Below are positions 53,294 to 61,974 of a stretch of 64,000 nucleotides of DNA, one piece after another; positions within the stretch are counted from its first letter, which is position 1, and every line of letters begins with the position of its first letter. A program made the position numbers and the translations under genes. Under the pieces are notes generated by a model. It searched no databases and was not told the origin of the DNA. It was given only the letters and a program-made list of their open reading frames with translations. The DNA comes from Sporosarcina jiandibaonis (GTDB lineage Bacteria; Bacillota; Bacilli; Bacillales_A; Planococcaceae): contig NZ_JAAOIY010000001.1 in the NCBI RefSeq assembly GCF_013184495.1, positions 186,001 through 250,000 on the forward strand. The letters are read 5' to 3'.

Positions 53294-53340
53294 AAAAGTC
53301 AGTGATCCCGACTCGGGATACTGACTTTTATCGGTTTTTT
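53294..53340 (+). promoter_or_regulatory. Terminator-like hairpin in the helicase leader
   Basis: AAAAGTCAGT-G-ATCCC pairs with GGGAT-ACTGACTTTT around GACTC; after ATCGG comes TTTTTT. It starts about 10 bases after the likely transcription start and ends 11 bases before the ATG, so it lies inside the leader and could attenuate the operon. It might also be the terminator of an independent tiny RNA. Confidence 0.65.
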
Positions 53341-53350
53341 AGAAAGTAGG

Positions 53351-56300
53351 ATGCAAATGAATCAAGAACCGACCCTACAAACAATGCAGTGCAATTTAGG
53401 GATTACAAATAATGCACGTAACAGAATGATGAAATTCGTGAAAAATGAACAAGCTTTTTTTTCAATGGAAGAAGCCTTTAATATTTATATTGAAAAAAGA
53501 CCGGAAAATAAACATGGCAATATGTCGTTTTCCATTTTCTTTGATAATGAAACAAATCCTGTGTTAGCCGAAAAACTCGATAATCGTGTGGCTGTTATGG
53601 AATGTGTCTATAAAAATGAAGGTTTTCTAGCAACGGGTTTTCATGTAAGGGGCAGGAGAGAGCCTGTCCGAACAAATCGACGCTTGCCCGTTCGTCTAAA
53701 ATTTCTCGTTAATCAGCGGTTGGGTGCTCCGATGCCAATCGAATTGTATACGCGTCTTCGTGAATTGCCTATCGCGGAAGAACGTTCTGAATATGTTCGT
53801 AAAAGAATTTCCAGCTGGGAAGGCTATTTGGCAATCCAAGAAAAAAACGCCGATGTAGCAGATATTACGTCTGTTTTTTCAGGTGCAAGCTTTAATGCTG
53901 ATTTTAGCAAACTTCAAATACGCTGTGCTGGATTGAAAAATAATACGTGGAATGCAATCGGCAATTTCACTGTCAAACTAAAAGGGACTCAAAATGATAT
54001 CGGAACAGTTATAAACACAAATCGTTCCAAAAAAACCGTCGAAATTGAATTAAATCGAAAATATCAAGAACTAGCTAGAAAGAATGAATGGCAACCTTGG
54101 TCTTTTAAGGATGTCATATTCAGTAACTTTTCCGAACTCAGTCAAGTTAAGAGATTGCGTAAAGGATTTAAAGATTTACAAGACGGTCTTGCAGCTAATG
54201 CAAATTTGGAAAAAGTTCTATTCGAAGAACGTCCCGTCGTGAGGATTTCAAAACAACAGCTAGACTTAGTATTTCATAATCGACTCAATGAATTTCAACG
54301 AGAAGCAGTTACAGGGGCAATGACATCGAATGATTTATACGTCATTCAAGGCCCCCCCGGAACGGGTAAAACGACGGTTATTTCTGAAATTTGCCACCAA
54401 AATGTAAAGGCAGGCTTGCGTACTCTTGTTGCATCTCAAGCGAATCTTGCAGTCGATAATGCACTTGGCCGATTATTATCACATCAAGATATTCGAATCT
54501 TGCGTTATGGCAGGACGGAAAGCATTGAAGAAGAAGGCAAAAAGTTCATCGAGGAAAATGTCGCACTCAATTGGAAAGAGCAGACTGAAAAGGCCGTTTC
54601 GGAACAATTAAGAGATCGATCAAAAATCAAGTTCCAACTGGAGAAGGATTTACAAAATGGTCAAGAGAAAATGCATGAATATGAAAAAGAATTATCTTCA
54701 TTGGAAGAACAAATCCGTTTAAGAGAAATAGCAGTAGCCGATCTTGCGATACAGAACACTGAACTTAAAAAGTGCATTTTGGAAAAAGAAGATTTACTAA
54801 CTGAACGAAGAGAACTAGAACAAGCACAAGAAGTTTTGCATAAGACTATTGATGAGCTATCCAAAGATATTTCTTATATTGAAGAAATTCTAGCCACTTA
54901 TAATGAAACTGAACAAAACGAACAAATGGAAAACATCGAACGACAAATTAAAAATTATAAGGATTACATCAGTTATCAACATATACTTCAACAGATAAAT
55001 GAAACGACAAGAGCACTTGCAGAGATTCAAGATGAACAGAGAAAGCAAGAAACTTCATTAAAAAGCTTGCAGATGTTTTTGGATGAAGCAAGCTCCATCA
55101 CTAAATTGAATGTGCTGCAAGAAAGCATGAGAGATGTCGAATTTATCCAATCAGATAAGATTAACGAAAAAATTGCTGAACTCGAAGAAGTTATTCGTGC
55201 GATCGCATCGAACTTGGCCGGCGGCACCTATCAAGACTGGACGGAGCTCATTAGCCGGCTCGATAAAGCAATCGAGATGGTCGAGAAAAAATTATCCGAG
55301 AATGGCTTTCTAAAACAGTCGCTAAATCGCCATGGAATTAGCAAGCCTTGTTCAGTCAAGGATATACATAGTCAAATTGATAAAGTTGGCCGTTTTTTAA
55401 TTCATCCATCCGTGAAACAAGCTCTTCAGACTAGGCACTATTCCGCCGAGAGATATGAATACTTAGAAAAATTGGGTGTTGCTTTCGACGTGCTTTCTAG
55501 AAGACGGCAATATGCATATTCGCAAATCGAAAATATAGAGAAAGCAAAAAGTCTATTCGAATCAATCAAAATTGAAGTCATTGGAAATGTGAAGCAGGCT
55601 ATTTCAACCATGACGCTAGAAATTGATGGATCAAAAAAGAGGAAAAGTAGTTATGAAACCGAGATAACTCAACTTCGTGAGAGAAGTTCCCAATTAATGA
55701 TTCAGCTTGGAACAGTTGACGAAACAATTTCAATCATAACAATGACAGAAAAACTGGGGCAATTGGAAACGACCTATAGCGAACTTGAAAAAGCAAAATC
55801 CGACCATCAACAACATAAGCAAGACTTAACACATAGCAAGAATACTATGGAAACTGAAGTTCATAATTTAGAGAAGAATTCTCAGGAACTCCAACGAAAT
55901 AACGAGTTAGTAGAAACGAATGATAAAAAATGTGTCGAACTAGAAAAACAAGTCCTCACATTGAAGGAAATAGTCGATCAAAATCCAAAAGAACAATATG
56001 ACAATAATCTGATAGCGATGGCTAAGTTATCAAAGGAAATAAAAAAAATGCAAAAAGAGAAAGAGCGTCTTCCGGTGACAAACGCCCTTCAACAAGAGTG
56101 GTTAGCACTCTTGGAAAATGCAAATAAACATGACTTAAATGAAATTCGGAAACTATATGTACAACATGCAAATGTGATCGGAACAACATGCGTGGCTTCA
56201 GCTAGGCGCGATTTCATGGAAGAGTATCCAGTCTTCGATGTCGTTATTATTGATGAAGTATCGAAAGCGACCCCGCCAGAATTACTTCTTCCAATGTTGA

Positions 56301-57199
56301 AAGGCAAGAAAATCATTCTAGTGGGCGACCATCATCAGTTACCGCCTTTAGTAGGTCAAGAAACCCTTGAAGAATTTCTAGAAGAAATTGATGATCAGCA
56401 CGAAAAAAATGAATTGAAAAAGCTGCTAGAAGAATCGCTTTTTGAGCGTCTTTTTAGAACGTTGCCAAAACAAAACAAGACAATGTTGGGCATCCAATAC
56501 CGCATGCATGAATCAATCATGGAAACGATTGCTCCTTTCTATGAAGACGGAGACTATCGCTTGCAATGCGGTATCGCCGATTCTGACATTGAGCGCGACC
56601 ACGGGATTGAATCGCATTATATAAAAAGAAACGATCATCTATTATGGTTCGATATGCCGAATGAACCGAACTATTTTGAAGATAAAGTGACAGGCGGAAC
56701 GAGCCGGTATAATCAATCTGAGCTAAATCTCATTAAAAAGTTGTTGATAGATTTGGACAAGTCCGTCGGCAATATGAAAGACGTTATAGATATGAATCAA
56801 GAGTTCAGAAAAAGTGTCGGGGTGATCAGCTTTTATGGTGAACAAGTCAAGCGTATCGACAGGTTAATTCAACAAGAATTAATGCCGTCGCATTTACATT
56901 GCAGAACGGGTTCGGTTGATAAGTTTCAAGGCATGGAAATGGATATTATCATTTTGAGTTTTGTTCGAAATCATCAAGATAAAAGCGGGGCTATTGGTTT
57001 TGCTCGTGATTATAGACGATTGAATGTAGCGTTATCGCGAGCTAGGGAATTATTAATCATTGTCGGAAGCGCTGAAATGTTTGCTGTGCGAACGAAAGAT
57101 GTGAAAGCTAGAAAAATGTATAGTCGATTAGTAGAAGAAATTAAAAAGAAAAACGGATTTAGAAACCATGAAGAGGAGGCAGCAGTGTGGAAGAGCTGA
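53351..57199 (+). CDS. Large SF1 (Upf1/Dna2-like) helicase with a 600-residue coiled-coil insert
   Basis: The 1282-residue protein is an AAA_11/AAA_12-type superfamily 1 helicase (COG1112-like). Residues 1-320 are an uncharacterised N-terminal region. Walker A GPPGTGKTT is at 334-342; Walker B VVIIDEVSKA with D968/E969; then LVGDHHQLPPL, motif IV/V region GIQYRMHE, VDKFQGMEMD (near 1190) and RRLNVALSRAR (near 1222). Between motifs I and II lie about 600 residues dominated by Glu/Lys/Gln-rich coiled coil, with a helical knob near 690-740, giving an SMC/Rad50-like arm. No nuclease motif is seen. It should be an ATP-driven nucleic-acid translocase on RNA or DNA. It overlaps the next gene by 13 bases and has its own promoter and hairpin leader. 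Confidence 0.88.
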   Translation: MQMNQEPTLQTMQCNLGITNNARNRMMKFVKNEQAFFSMEEAFNIYIEKRPENKHGNMSFSIFFDNETNPVLAEKLDNRVAVMECVYKNEGFLATGFHVRGRREPVRTNRRLPVRLKFLVNQRLGAPMPIELYTRLRELPIAEERSEYVRKRISSWEGYLAIQEKNADVADITSVFSGASFNADFSKLQIRCAGLKNNTWNAIGNFTVKLKGTQNDIGTVINTNRSKKTVEIELNRKYQELARKNEWQPWSFKDVIFSNFSELSQVKRLRKGFKDLQDGLAANANLEKVLFEERPVVRISKQQLDLVFHNRLNEFQREAVTGAMTSNDLYVIQGPPGTGKTTVISEICHQNVKAGLRTLVASQANLAVDNALGRLLSHQDIRILRYGRTESIEEEGKKFIEENVALNWKEQTEKAVSEQLRDRSKIKFQLEKDLQNGQEKMHEYEKELSSLEEQIRLREIAVADLAIQNTELKKCILEKEDLLTERRELEQAQEVLHKTIDELSKDISYIEEILATYNETEQNEQMENIERQIKNYKDYISYQHILQQINETTRALAEIQDEQRKQETSLKSLQMFLDEASSITKLNVLQESMRDVEFIQSDKINEKIAELEEVIRAIASNLAGGTYQDWTELISRLDKAIEMVEKKLSENGFLKQSLNRHGISKPCSVKDIHSQIDKVGRFLIHPSVKQALQTRHYSAERYEYLEKLGVAFDVLSRRRQYAYSQIENIEKAKSLFESIKIEVIGNVKQAISTMTLEIDGSKKRKSSYETEITQLRERSSQLMIQLGTVDETISIITMTEKLGQLETTYSELEKAKSDHQQHKQDLTHSKNTMETEVHNLEKNSQELQRNNELVETNDKKCVELEKQVLTLKEIVDQNPKEQYDNNLIAMAKLSKEIKKMQKEKERLPVTNALQQEWLALLENANKHDLNEIRKLYVQHANVIGTTCVASARRDFMEEYPVFDVVIIDEVSKATPPELLLPMLKGKKIILVGDHHQLPPLVGQETLEEFLEEIDDQHEKNELKKLLEESLFERLFRTLPKQNKTMLGIQYRMHESIMETIAPFYEDGDYRLQCGIADSDIERDHGIESHYIKRNDHLLWFDMPNEPNYFEDKVTGGTSRYNQSELNLIKKLLIDLDKSVGNMKDVIDMNQEFRKSVGVISFYGEQVKRIDRLIQQELMPSHLHCRTGSVDKFQGMEMDIIILSFVRNHQDKSGAIGFARDYRRLNVALSRARELLIIVGSAEMFAVRTKDVKARKMYSRLVEEIKKKNGFRNHEEEAAVWKS

Positions 57200-58008
57200 A
57201 GAATCGCTTAACAAAAGAACTGCAACAGGATTTTAATGTGAAAGTTTTGGATTCCGTTTCATGGGCACTTCCAGTTCAACTCATCTCAATTAACTTTCAA
57301 ACAGTCTCTCGAACGAAAATGGATATTCTAATGAAAATGATGTTACTCACTTTCCAAAAGACTAAGAGTTCTACCATCGATGATCTAGGTGAAATCCTGC
57401 TTGTCGAACCATTATTTCTTCGAGATTTGATTGGAAAAATGCGTAGAGCACATATGATAGAGGAAATTGGAAATGGGTTCACATTAACCGAATTAGGCGT
57501 TCAACAACTTGAAACAGGCATTTATGAGCATGAACCCGAAACAAATGCAGCCGAGCTAATTTATAATCCATGTCATCAGTCTCTTCTGAAAGGGGAAATT
57601 GACTATCGTTTTTCCGAGAAAAACAGTTATCGTTATAAGGATGATTTTCCCGAGTGGGAAGTCGCTTACCTTGAAGAAGCCGAAATGTTAGAAGCGATAA
57701 AAGATGCGGGGATTGAATCGAGTAATGAAGATGTCCAAACAGTTGTAACTGCTATCGAGTCTACATCCGTAGTGAAAAACATGTCAGTGTATTGTATTGA
57801 ATTTCGCTTATATAATAAAGAAGAAGATACAATCTATGCACGTGTTTGGAACACGCTATTAGGGCGTTGGGATGAAATGATTGAATCTCAATTGAATGAA
57901 AAAGAACGAATAAAATGGCGCGCATCTTATCTAGATGAACAAAAAAGTGTTATCGGAAGGGATGTAGACGATGATGAAACCAATAAGCGCACGGGAAAGG
58001 CTACTTGA
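57187..58008 (+). CDS. Winged-helix protein of unknown function, helicase partner
   Basis: The 273-residue protein starts at GTG 57187 with GAGGAGG eight bases upstream, inside the helicase end. Residues about 42-110 look like a winged helix (DILMKMMLLTFQ, then FLRDLIGKMRRAHMI and GFTLTELG). The C-terminal part (about 125-260) is alpha/beta, acidic, with YCIEFRLYNKEEDTIYARVW and a final WDEMIE helix; I recognise no family and see no nuclease, protease or membrane motif. The 13-base overlap upstream and 38-base overlap downstream imply co-expression and probably a shared complex with the helicase and the WYL protein. It could bind DNA as an adaptor. Confidence 0.7.
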   Translation: MEELKNRLTKELQQDFNVKVLDSVSWALPVQLISINFQTVSRTKMDILMKMMLLTFQKTKSSTIDDLGEILLVEPLFLRDLIGKMRRAHMIEEIGNGFTLTELGVQQLETGIYEHEPETNAAELIYNPCHQSLLKGEIDYRFSEKNSYRYKDDFPEWEVAYLEEAEMLEAIKDAGIESSNEDVQTVVTAIESTSVVKNMSVYCIEFRLYNKEEDTIYARVWNTLLGRWDEMIESQLNEKERIKWRASYLDEQKSVIGRDVDDDETNKRTGKAT

Positions 58009-58958
58009 AGTCATCTCAATCCTTGAACAGAATACAGATGAAGAAAATATGAAAACGCTTCATGAAATTCATGCAATGCTACCCGAACATTCCAATGTGG
58101 CAGTCGGAACAGTCAGAGAAGATTTACTCGTTCTCGAAGAATCTTTTATATTTCCTGTAACAGGGGTTCAAGAAAAAAATGGCATGCAAAAGCATTACCA
58201 CTTCGACGGAAGATTGTTTGAAATTCATGAACTGCGGCTTCTGATGGAAGCAATAAGCGCAGCCAAATTCATCCCGCAATCGGAAACGAATAAACTTTTA
58301 ATGAAAATTAGAAAATTAACAAGTCGACGCTTGGCAAAACAATTGAACAATGAACTTTACGTTGTAAATGACGCTAAACATGATTTAGTAGAAGTCACAA
58401 AAGTCGTTGAACTATTACACACGGGGATTCAAGACCGGAAAATTATTGCTTTCAAATATGGACGTTACGGGACGGACTTGCAATTCCATTTGAGCAATAA
58501 TGGGGATAATTATTTGGTCAAACCATACGGATTAGTATGGAATAGTGATCGTTATTATTTAATAGCGGAATACGCTGAAAATGATATTCGACAATACCGT
58601 GTTGATCGAATGCGTTCAGTTCAAGTAACGGATGATAATTTTGTGCCAGATTAAAGACTTTAATCTTAAAAATCACGTTTCGAAAATGTTTCATATGTTC
58701 GGCGGCGATCCACTTTCACTCGAAGCGGTTTTTTCGAATGAACTAATTAATGTAGTGATTGATCGATTTGGAACAGACGCCAATATTCAAGCGCAGGATT
58801 CTGATTCTTTTGTTTTGAAAACGCGAGCCATTATGAGCGAAGGGCTTATTCAATGGCTAATGCGTTTTGGCCATCGCGTGAAAGTGATTCACCCTGAAAC
58901 TTTGGTAAATCAAATGAAAGTGGAAGCAACAAAGTTTTATGAAAACTATCATGAGTAG
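57971..58958 (+). pseudogene. WYL-domain regulator split by a one-base insertion
   Basis: An N-terminal winged helix (about 5-65) is followed by a WYL domain with YLVKPYGLVWNSDRYYLIAEY and RQYRVDRMRSVQV. The frame stops at 58652-58654 (NFVPD, stop). The expected C-terminal WCX domain continues in the next frame as KDFNLKNHVSKMFHMFGG and ends at 58958. Removing one T at CCAGATTAAAGAC restores a full ~329-residue protein. WYL proteins are ligand- or nucleic-acid-responsive regulators common in phage-defence and DNA-repair loci. Either the gene has lost its C-terminal domain or the base is a sequencing error; the first 227 residues could still be made. Confidence 0.82.
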
Positions 58959-58974
58959 TATTGATCTCTGCCAA

Positions 58975-59011
58975 GAAAAACGCCTTCCCCTTAAGAGGAA
59001 AGGCGTTTTTC
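58975..59011. terminator. Bidirectional terminator after the helicase operon
   Basis: AAAAACGCCTT / AAGGCGTTTTT with inner CCCTT/AGG pairing. It serves the plus-strand operon and the convergent minus-strand gene ending at 59025. Confidence 0.93.
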
Positions 59012-59024
59012 ATATATATAGCGT

Positions 59025-60482
59025 TCACTCAAAATGATTGTCGGATTTCATTCTGCGTATTTTATTTACAACAAATTTACGTACAGTGGAAAAGATTAAA
59101 AAACCTGAAAGGACAATTCCGCTTACTGCTGTGATTAATGAAACCCATTCAAAAATTGTATAGGAAGAAAATGCTTTCCAGCCAGTAGGGGATTCCCAGT
59201 CTTTAATAACAAGATTCATTCCGTAAATTCCTGATACAACCGTAAAAACGGTTAAAATAAATAGAAGCATATTCATTCTATCTGATGCGTTGTTTTCTTG
59301 GCTTTTATATAATTCATTTAAAGTATTGTTTACTTCTTTGAAAAGAGTTTCTATATTAAAGGAACGGCGAATCAGCTGCGATAGCTCATTGCCTTCAGAA
59401 CGGGTGCTCACTTCCTGATAATAATATAGCGATGAAAACAATGTAATTAGCTTAATAAGCAATTTGACATATTCTTCATCTTTGTCCCAATTGATTTTAC
59501 TATATTCAAAAGACACTCGAAGCAAAATGATTTTATAGAAATAATGAAGAAGCAAATTATAGTAATGTGTCCCCATGTATTGCGAAAGTTCTCTTTCCAT
59601 ACTTTTAGGCGGTTTATTCGTTACAGTAATAAACGCATGATCCGTTACCACGGTATATTCATGAGGCGCCCATCTGTCATGTAAAGTTTGTTTTAAATTT
59701 CGCTTAATATAATCAGGGTTATTTGCGGAGATGAAAATCGATTCATTCGGTAATTTTCCATCTACGGACCCCATACGGTATAATTGCTCATTTGTAACAG
59801 CTGATCCTTCTTCACAGAAAAGGAAGGCAGAAGCGTACATTCTCTCATCTTTGTAATAAGGTAAAGATCCAAAATAACCGCTTAGCTTTTCATCATGCAA
59901 AATGAACTTTTCCAGGAATGGACAAAGCTCTTCAAATAACAAACCATGCATAGACATGGATTTCCCGGTGGCAGGACAAACGACCTCCGCTCCGCGTTCT
60001 TCCTCCAATTTAGATTCAATCGTTCTAAAATGATGCATGAAATCGAGAACATCAGATAAATCCAATTTCTTTTGATTCAAATCGACCCTCATTGTAAATA
60101 ATACTATGCCGAAGGGGCTTAATATAATATCCAGGCTTCGAATAGTAAAAGGGGTCGTATTATTTCGTATGTTGAAATTAAAGGATTTCATAACAGATGT
60201 TGTAAATCGATGAAACCCTTTATCCTCCAAAGAAGTTGGAAAAAGATTATGTTCTACGTATGGAAGAAAGTATTGTTCAAGCTCTTCGTGATCAACACGA
60301 ATATTATCTCCATAAATATTGTCATCCACTGTATTATTCTCAAGTTGAAAAAATGAAAATCCGTTACTTTCAAGTGCTCGAGCAAATTCAGATTTCCTTT
60401 TAGTGTCATAGCCTAAAGGCAGAATGAAGGAAAGATGTGACTGATTGATAGTCAGTGGCGACGTTATTACTTTTTCTGTCAT
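59025..60482 (-). CDS. CorA-like GMN-motif membrane protein
   Basis: The 485-residue protein has a large cytoplasmic N-terminal domain (about 1-410), a long helix, and two C-terminal membrane helices (about 412-432 and 448-472). The first helix ends in the Gly-Met-Asn signature (SGIYGMNLVI), the selectivity filter of the CorA/Mrs2/ZntB divalent-cation channels. The cytoplasmic part is longer and more divergent than ordinary CorA (about 315 residues). The frame opens with GTG at 60500, but ATG 60482 is nine bases after AAAGGA and is preferred. It is likely a magnesium or other cation channel, or a distant relative with another role. Confidence 0.75.
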   Translation of the reverse strand: MTEKVITSPLTINQSHLSFILPLGYDTKRKSEFARALESNGFSFFQLENNTVDDNIYGDNIRVDHEELEQYFLPYVEHNLFPTSLEDKGFHRFTTSVMKSFNFNIRNNTTPFTIRSLDIILSPFGIVLFTMRVDLNQKKLDLSDVLDFMHHFRTIESKLEEERGAEVVCPATGKSMSMHGLLFEELCPFLEKFILHDEKLSGYFGSLPYYKDERMYASAFLFCEEGSAVTNEQLYRMGSVDGKLPNESIFISANNPDYIKRNLKQTLHDRWAPHEYTVVTDHAFITVTNKPPKSMERELSQYMGTHYYNLLLHYFYKIILLRVSFEYSKINWDKDEEYVKLLIKLITLFSSLYYYQEVSTRSEGNELSQLIRRSFNIETLFKEVNNTLNELYKSQENNASDRMNMLLFILTVFTVVSGIYGMNLVIKDWESPTGWKAFSSYTIFEWVSLITAVSGIVLSGFLIFSTVRKFVVNKIRRMKSDNHFE

Positions 60483-60571
60483 AGGCTCTAATCCTTTCAC
60501 AAAATGAAATTCAACTGTTTTAGTCCTTAACTTCCCTCAAGCTCTACGAATTAAACAAAGCAACTAAGTAC

Positions 60572-60607
60572 TAAAAAAATCCCCATATTTAATATATACG
60601 GGGATGT
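60572..60607 (-). terminator. Terminator after the small membrane protein gene
   Basis: On the minus strand ATCCCCGTATAT pairs with ATATGGGGAT and is followed by seven T. Confidence 0.88.
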
Positions 60608-60654
60608 TAATAACTTGCTTGAAAAAAGCTATTCCAAGTCAAACAAGTCACATT

Positions 60655-60876
60655 CTAGAATTTGTGAAAAAGCTTAGCTAACCCTCTAAATATTATTGCT
60701 GCTGCAAAGAGTAGAACAACAATAACAACGAGAATGATCCCGATTAACACTAATGTAGAAGGATTACCGGGTAGTAGTAGATTCGGTACAAAAACCAAGA
60801 GGCCTAAAATAGCATATGCCGCTAGGATGCAAAAAAAGTAAATAGACGCATTTCCTTTACTGTAGTTGTCAGGCAA
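60655..60876 (-). CDS. Small two-helix membrane protein
   Basis: The 73-residue protein has two hydrophobic helices (about 10-32 and 42-62) and a basic C-terminus (FRGLAKLFHKF). The open frame begins at a TTG at 60900, but that lies upstream of the ribosome site AAGGAGG (60886-60892); TTG 60876, eight bases after it, is the realistic start. No known family recognised. It has its own terminator and is not tightly linked to the neighbours; role unknown. Confidence 0.7.
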   Translation of the reverse strand: MPDNYSKGNASIYFFCILAAYAILGLLVFVPNLLLPGNPSTLVLIGIILVVIVVLLFAAAIIFRGLAKLFHKF

Positions 60877-60985
60877 TTCAAACACCTCCTTTATACTCAA
60901 TATATGTACAACCCCTTTTTTGAGTGTCAGGGCATTAGGGCAAATGGGTTTTCTGAGCTATTCATTAAATTACCAGTGAAGAAAA

Positions 60986-61022
60986 GCCAGCTCGAGGCTC
61001 TTAGAGAGAGCATCAAGCTGGC
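60986..61022. other. Stem-loop in the 60.9-61.3 kb gap
   Basis: GCCAGCT / AGCTGGC with an inner GCTCT/AGAGC stem; weak T-rich tail. Possibly a terminator of a lost gene. Confidence 0.5.
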
Positions 61023-61068
61023 ATATTATAGTTTTTACTGTTGTTTTTTAAAACAGGAATAGGGAATT

Positions 61069-61248
61069 GTGGTTAAGGGATTAAAATATCTAGCTTATAA
61101 TGGAATTGTCATAACTGAAGATGAGGATTTTTAAGTTGAGGCGTTCAATAAGGTTAATGCGGATGAAAACGCATCCTATGTTCTCATTGCCGTAGCGCTC
61201 AAAACTGTGGGCGGTCCGATTGAAACGATGATGACGGAAACAGAGTAA
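61069..61248 (+). pseudogene. Decayed small ORF with an in-frame stop
   Basis: From GTG 61069 the frame reads VVKGLKYLAYNGIVITEDED, then F and a TAA at 61132, and then continues in the same frame as VEAFNKVNADENASYVLIAV and on to GGPIETMMTETE and a second stop at 61246. Both halves have protein-like composition, and a strong terminator follows right after the second stop, as after a real gene. One point mutation could have made the stop. Family not recognised. Confidence 0.5.
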
Positions 61249-61257
61249 ATTAAAAGA

Positions 61258-61312
61258 AATACCAAGCTGCTTTTCCTTGCATTCAGAAAAGAAGCTTGGC
61301 ATTTTAATTTTA
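61258..61312. terminator. Bidirectional terminator before yunC
   Basis: ACCAAGCT-G-CTTTTC pairs with GAAAAG-A-AGCTTGG; T-rich on both strands. It ends the minus-strand yunC gene and the decayed ORF. Confidence 0.85.
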
Positions 61313-61615
61313 TTTCACCATTTTTAAAAGTGCTTCTCTTCCAATCATTCCTTTACTTATTCCCAGATTTTCAGCCTCATAGGTGACCGATTCAAGTGGT
61401 GCGTCAAGAAGTTGATCAATTGTTTTTACCCCGACAGCACGACCGGCAATCACTTTTCGATCAGCTAATTTTTCATTTAAGAGAGCAACATCTAGAGCCC
61501 CGCACATAATATATCCATTGTCATTTGTTACAACGAGCAAGTTAGTTTTCGGCAAAACAACCGAAATGGCTAGAAATACTTGACCTTCAATAGTCACAGG
61601 TTGTAAACTCATCAA
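61310..61615 (-). CDS. yunC: YunC/DUF1805 family protein
   Basis: The 101-residue protein matches the YunC family closely: NGYIMCGALDVALLNEKL and VIAGRAVGVKTIDQLLDAPL are characteristic. The B. subtilis homologue has a solved structure but no settled function. Two starts are possible, TTG 61615 (nine bases from AAGGAG) and the next codon ATG 61612. It stands alone between two terminators. Confidence 0.88.
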   Translation of the reverse strand: MMSLQPVTIEGQVFLAISVVLPKTNLLVVTNDNGYIMCGALDVALLNEKLADRKVIAGRAVGVKTIDQLLDAPLESVTYEAENLGISKGMIGREALLKMVK

Positions 61616-61722
61616 ATTTCATCACTCCTTTTCCATACACAATATGTGAGGGAAAGAGGTATCGTGATAAAAGAAAGTACTTAAACAATTCATTATTAGA
61701 GGATTCGCTTTTTAAAGGACCC

Positions 61723-61755
61723 GTTGATTTCCATTCCGGGCGGACGCTTCCAATC
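61723..61755 (-). repeat. End fragment F of the dispersed repeat
   Basis: GTTGATTTCCATTCCGGGCG and CGGACGCTTCC match one end of copy A. The remainder of the 61616-61974 gap has only a short unconvincing ORF (61788-62063) and the metQ terminator. Confidence 0.68.
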
Positions 61756-61895
61756 ATCTGCTTCCACTAAATAAAGAGAGTTAATTAGTGCCTCGCCTAG
61801 GCATAGGCGCCAAAGCTGAAAGGGGGAAAGTGAACTTTCACAATAGGGATTTGCACTTTATGCCTTTAGGGACTCTACCAACTATTTTCTATAAA

Positions 61896-61938
61896 CAAAA
61901 AAGCACAGAAGGAAAATTTCATGAATTCCTCCTGTACT
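61896..61938 (-). terminator. Terminator of the met transporter operon
   Basis: Minus strand: AAGTACAGGAGGAA pairs with TTCCTTCTGTGCTT (mismatches), followed by T. Confidence 0.8.
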
Positions 61939-61974
61939 TAATCTATTTTATGAAGCTAATATTCAATAGTTACT

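Noticed and set aside
58640-58665. Programmed +1 frameshift in the WYL gene, like that of prfB
   Set aside because: No internal ribosome-site stimulator, and the GAT codon would not re-pair well after slipping; a plain indel is simpler.
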